NCBI GenBank assembly: GCA_004296865.1
Contig: SCVQ01000003.1
Coordinates: 1-8,222 of the forward strand
Direction: 5' to 3'
DNA: 8,222 nucleotides
Source: Nitrospirota bacterium
GTDB taxonomy: Bacteria; Nitrospirota; Nitrospiria; Nitrospirales; Nitrospiraceae
In this document: in pieces, positions 6,374-8,222 of the stretch
Layout of the letters: the number at the start of each line of letters is the position of its first letter
How positions within the stretch are numbered: the first letter of the stretch is position 1
Notes under the pieces: model-generated
What the model saw: the letters and a program-made list of their open reading frames with translations, nothing else
What the model was told of the DNA's origin: nothing
Databases searched by the model: none
Made by a program: the position numbers and the translations under genes

Positions 6374-6841
6374 TTAGAGGCCGACGAGAACCCGGTGCTC
6401 GCAGATCGCCTTGAGCGTGTGCACCACGTCGTCGCACGAGAGTTCCGGCATCATCTTTCCCTTGGCCCCATCGGCATGCAGCACCACATCGTTCATGGAC
6501 AAGAAGCCTCGAAGTCTGCCGGCATCATCAACGACCGGGAGACGCCGCACCTTCTGGGTTCCCATGACCTTGAGCGCTTCCTTGATGTCATCATCCGCGT
6601 GACAGGCATAGACGTTTCCGGTGATCGTCTCCCACACCGTGATATGCGCCGCGATCCGACCCTTCGTCGCCACCGCCATGCAGATGTCACGATCGGTGAG
6701 CATGCCAATCACCTTCCCCTCGTTGTCCAAGACCGGGAGCGCGCCGCAGTCGTGGGTCCACATGACCTCCGCGGCTTCCGCCAGGTTGGTATGCGGCCTG
6801 CAAGGATGGACGACGGTGGCCATCACGTCTTTCACTTTCAT
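6374..6841 (-). CDS. Soluble tandem CBS-domain protein
   Basis: This is a 155-residue protein made of two CBS motifs and little else, a typical stand-alone Bateman module. Domain 1 covers residues 1-60 (MKVKDVMATVV, then ALPVLDNEGKVIGMLTDRDI), and domain 2 covers residues 68-125 (ETITGNVYACHADDDI, then VRRLPVVDDAGRLRGFLSMND). A short C-terminal helix ends with the stop TAA at 6374-6376. Proteins of this type usually bind AMP, ATP or related ligands and regulate a partner; the partner is not known here. I chose the ATG at 6841 because AAGGAG lies 8 nt upstream (6850-6855) and because MKVKDVM is the canonical CBS N-terminus. The upstream open frame to 6919 is low-complexity and lacks family support. 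It lies 93 nt after the phosphoribosyltransferase gene and 69 nt before the HAD-ATPase gene on the same strand. Confidence 0.9.
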   Translation of the reverse strand: MKVKDVMATVVHPCRPHTNLAEAAEVMWTHDCGALPVLDNEGKVIGMLTDRDICMAVATKGRIAAHITVWETITGNVYACHADDDIKEALKVMGTQKVRRLPVVDDAGRLRGFLSMNDVVLHADGAKGKMMPELSCDDVVHTLKAICEHRVLVGL

Positions 6842-6934
6842 GGTTCCTGCTCCTTTTCCGGCGTGGTATGGCTCAGCCGACGACGGGCGTTGCGCCGGAC
6901 CGGGTCTGGGCCTCAACACTCTTCCGGGTGCGGC

Positions 6935-7624
6935 TTACGGCGCCGGTGCATGACCCGTGAGGCGGTTGCCCCTCTCCCGCAAGGCCGCGGCCGCCCCTTC
7001 CAAATAACGAAGCACCGCCGCATCCTCCACTTGCGTGAAATCCTCATAGTGGTTGCCGACCGCCCAAAATGGCTCCGGCGTCATCAGGAAGACCAGCTCA
7101 TCGACCTGCCGCTTGACCCGTGCGAGGGTCTCCTGCGGCCCCACCGGAATCGCACCGACCAGGCGCTTCAGACGGAGTCCCTTCAAGGCCTCGAGCGAGG
7201 CGAAAAACGTGGAGCCGGTGGCGATGCCGTCGTCCACGAGCAAGACCGTGCGACCGGTCAGCGTCGGCAGGGGACGCCCGCCTCGATACAAGGCTTGCCG
7301 CCTCTTAATTTCGTCCTGCTGCGCGCGGATCGGCTTCTCCAGATCCGCCCTGGACAAAGCAAAGGCGTCCAGCGCTTCCCGATTGAGAAAGACCGCGCCG
7401 GTCTCGGCCACCGCCCCGATGGCATACTCCGGATTGCCGGGTGCCCCGAGTTTGCGCGTGATCAGGACATCCAGCGGCAGGTGAAGTGCCAGGCTCAGCG
7501 TATAACCCACCGCCACCCCGCCCCGCGGCAAGGCCAGGATGAGCGCGTCGGGGTCATCCCGATACGCCCCCAATCGCCTGGCCAGCAACCGGCCCGCCTC
7601 TTCACGATCACGCAGAATCGACAC
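6935..7624 (-). CDS. Phosphoribosyltransferase (type I PRTase fold)
   Basis: This is a 229-residue protein. The N-terminal RDREEAGRLLARRL (5-18) and ALPRGGVAVG (31-40) segments are typical of the stand-alone PRTases often found in stress gene clusters. The PRPP-binding motif VLLVDDGIATGST is at 127-139, with the acidic pair D131-D132. TRKLGAPGNPEYAIGAV (56-72) forms the pyrophosphate-loop region. The fold uses PRPP to attach a base to ribose 5-phosphate or releases it, but the base substrate of this subfamily is not established. Two start codons compete. GTG at 7624 has GAGG 5 nt upstream and begins two bases after the preceding stop. GTG at 7630 would overlap that stop in a GTGA arrangement and add two residues. 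Either way, translation is probably coupled to the 54-aa gene in front. Confidence 0.9.
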   Translation of the reverse strand: MSILRDREEAGRLLARRLGAYRDDPDALILALPRGGVAVGYTLSLALHLPLDVLITRKLGAPGNPEYAIGAVAETGAVFLNREALDAFALSRADLEKPIRAQQDEIKRRQALYRGGRPLPTLTGRTVLLVDDGIATGSTFFASLEALKGLRLKRLVGAIPVGPQETLARVKRQVDELVFLMTPEPFWAVGNHYEDFTQVEDAAVLRYLEGAAAALRERGNRLTGHAPAP

Positions 7625-7626
7625 GC

Positions 7627-7791
7627 TCACCTCACGCCGCCGAGCAGCCCCGTGCTGACGAGGAAGAAGACCAACAGGGCCAGGCCCAGGACAAGCCACC
7701 AGAGCCGGCCCTTTGCCGCAGCGGAACTTTGCGAGGACTCACACAGATGGATCGGCCAGTGCACGTTCAGATATTGTAGCCTTCGTTGCAT
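7627..7791 (-). CDS. 54-residue single-pass membrane protein
   Basis: This small gene encodes 54 residues, beginning MQRRLQYLNVHWPIHLCESS and ending in GGVR. A clear membrane helix lies at about 31-50 (WWLVLGLALLVFFLVSTG). A positive N-terminal end and a central AAAKGR before the helix suggest a cytoplasmic N-terminus. The ATG at 7789-7791 has a strong ribosome binding site, GGGAGG, 5 nt upstream (7797-7802). The stop TGA (7627-7629) touches the start of the phosphoribosyltransferase gene, so the two are probably translationally coupled. I do not recognise the family. Its position between hsp20 and the PRTase suggests a small stress-associated membrane protein. That it is a real gene rests on the ribosome binding site, the coupling and the coherent helix. 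Confidence 0.7.
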   Translation of the reverse strand: MQRRLQYLNVHWPIHLCESSQSSAAAKGRLWWLVLGLALLVFFLVSTGLLGGVR

Positions 7792-7802
7792 GGTAGCCTC
7801 CC

Positions 7803-7818
7803 GGTCCTGTGGGGGACC
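7803..7818. other. Short inverted repeat just upstream of a ribosome binding site
   Basis: GGTCC (7803-7807) and GGACC (7814-7818) form a 5-bp stem with a 6-nt loop. In the leftward transcript it ends directly at the GGGAGG ribosome binding site of the 54-aa gene. It is too short to call a regulatory element with confidence. Confidence 0.2.
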
Positions 7819-7827
7819 TTGCTCGCT

Positions 7828-7876
7828 GATCCGATCCGATCCGATCCGATCCGATCCGATCCGATCCGATCCGATC
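7828..7876. repeat. Perfect pentanucleotide microsatellite (GATCC)9-GATC
   Basis: There are nine uninterrupted GATCC units plus a final GATC, 49 nt in all, without a single mismatch. The tract contains ten GATC sites at 5-bp spacing. On the - strand it begins at the hsp20 stop: the first two bases of the tract on that side (7875-7876) belong to the TGA codon. It fills most of the 83-nt spacer before the 54-aa gene. Because the unit is 5 bp and lies after the stop, slippage would change only spacer length, not Hsp20. BamHI-type GGATCC is not formed inside the tract. Confidence 0.97.
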
Positions 7877-8222
7877 AGCTCACCTTGACCTCGATGCTCT
7901 TGGGTTTCGCCTTCTCGGACTTGGCGACATGGACCTTGAGGATGCCGTCCTTGAACTCGGCGTTCACCTTCGCTCCATCGGCATCTTCCGGAAGCGTAAA
8001 ACTGCGTTCGAAGCTTCCGTAGGCGCGTTCGACGCGGTGATACTTCTTGCCTTTCTCCTCCTTCTCATACTTCCGTTCTCCCGTGATCGTGAGGACATCG
8101 TCCTGGACCGTCACTTTGACGTCCTCTTTCTTGACCTCGGGCAGCTCGGCCTTGATGAGATATTCCTTCTCGTCCTCGACGATGTCCACGAGCGGCGCCC
8201 ATTCGGCCACCGTCATGGCCTC
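7875..8222 (-). CDS. Hsp20 / alpha-crystallin small heat-shock protein, N-terminal part outside the window
   Basis: The visible 115 residues cover the whole alpha-crystallin domain: WAPLVDIVEDEKEYLIKAELP near the start, LTITGER in the middle, then YGSFERSFTLPEDAD, followed by FKDGILKVHV. A C-terminal extension follows with an I-x-V motif (SIEVKVS), which docks neighbouring dimers in oligomers. The protein acts as an ATP-independent holdase for unfolding proteins in the cytoplasm. An internal ATG at 8216 (MTVAEW) is visible, but the frame stays open to the window edge (Glu-Ala before it). Family members normally have about 30 more N-terminal residues, so the start is probably outside. The stop TGA at 7875-7877 runs straight into the GATCC microsatellite. 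It is the first gene of the visible leftward series; its promoter is not in the window. Confidence 0.95.
   Translation of the reverse strand, partial: EAMTVAEWAPLVDIVEDEKEYLIKAELPEVKKEDVKVTVQDDVLTITGERKYEKEEKGKKYHRVERAYGSFERSFTLPEDADGAKVNAEFKDGILKVHVAKSEKAKPKSIEVKVS

Noticed and set aside
6842..6919. N-terminal extension of the soluble CBS protein to 6919.
   Set aside because: The extension is low-complexity Pro/Arg sequence. AAGGAG precedes the ATG at 6841 and the canonical CBS start begins there.
7828..7876. The microsatellite as a CRISPR array or iteron-type origin.
   Set aside because: The unit is only 5 bp with no spacers, and no Cas or replication initiator gene is nearby.
7786..8022. 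A + strand frame reading through the microsatellite with a DPIRS repeat.
   Set aside because: It is antisense to hsp20, starts with TTG without a ribosome binding site, and owes its openness to the simple repeat.

Overview
The window is a GC-rich bacterial segment of about 8.2 kb that is almost entirely coding. One gene end sits on the + strand at the left edge. Eight further genes run leftward on the - strand, with short gaps and no clear intrinsic terminator. The gene mix points to a Gram-negative chemolithotroph or environmental bacterium: exported c-type cytochrome, thioredoxin/CcdA fusion, CBS-domain proteins, Hsp20, CopD-like and MgtC/DUF4010 membrane proteins. The protein style reminds me of Nitrospira (Nitrospirota). 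That is an impression from recalled sequences, not something the window proves.

Layout, left to right. 2-457 (+) is the 3' part of a CopD-like four-helix membrane protein. 468-1238 (-) is a membrane-tethered tandem-CBS protein that meets it tail to tail. 1231-1463 is a rearrangement scar. It holds one copy (A) of a ~68 bp direct repeat and a 124 bp relic of a second CopD-like gene. 1464-2756 (-) is an MgtC/SapB-DUF4010 membrane protein. 2757-2927 is a spacer holding repeat copy B, which runs into the end of the next gene. 2928-4154 (-) is an exported thioredoxin-like domain fused to a DsbD/CcdA-type membrane domain. 4166-4531 (-) is a small exported monoheme cytochrome c, 11 nt upstream. 4568-6304 (-) is a HAD-IIB phosphatase fused to a HerA/DUF87-type P-loop ATPase and a C-terminal helical domain. 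6374-6841 (-) is a second, soluble tandem-CBS protein. 6935-7624 (-) is a phosphoribosyltransferase. 7627-7791 (-) is a 54-residue single-pass membrane protein with a strong ribosome binding site, coupled to the phosphoribosyltransferase. 7828-7876 is a perfect pentanucleotide microsatellite, (GATCC)~10, that touches the stop codon of hsp20. 7875-8222 (-) is the C-terminal part of an Hsp20 chaperone cut by the window edge.

How the genes fit together. The segment reads as a stress and redox island. It carries protein quality control (Hsp20), adenine-nucleotide sensing candidates (two CBS proteins), a nucleotide-related phosphoribosyltransferase, a phosphatase-ATPase fusion, and a periplasmic thiol/heme pair. 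The cytochrome and the thioredoxin-CcdA fusion are the tightest functional pair: a CcdA-type protein can feed reductant to periplasmic thiols, including those of apocytochrome CXXCH motifs. The most interesting structures are the scar at 1231-1423, which apparently remade the start of the first CBS gene, the GATC-rich microsatellite after hsp20, the unannotated-looking 54-aa gene, and the three-domain HAD-ATPase fusion.
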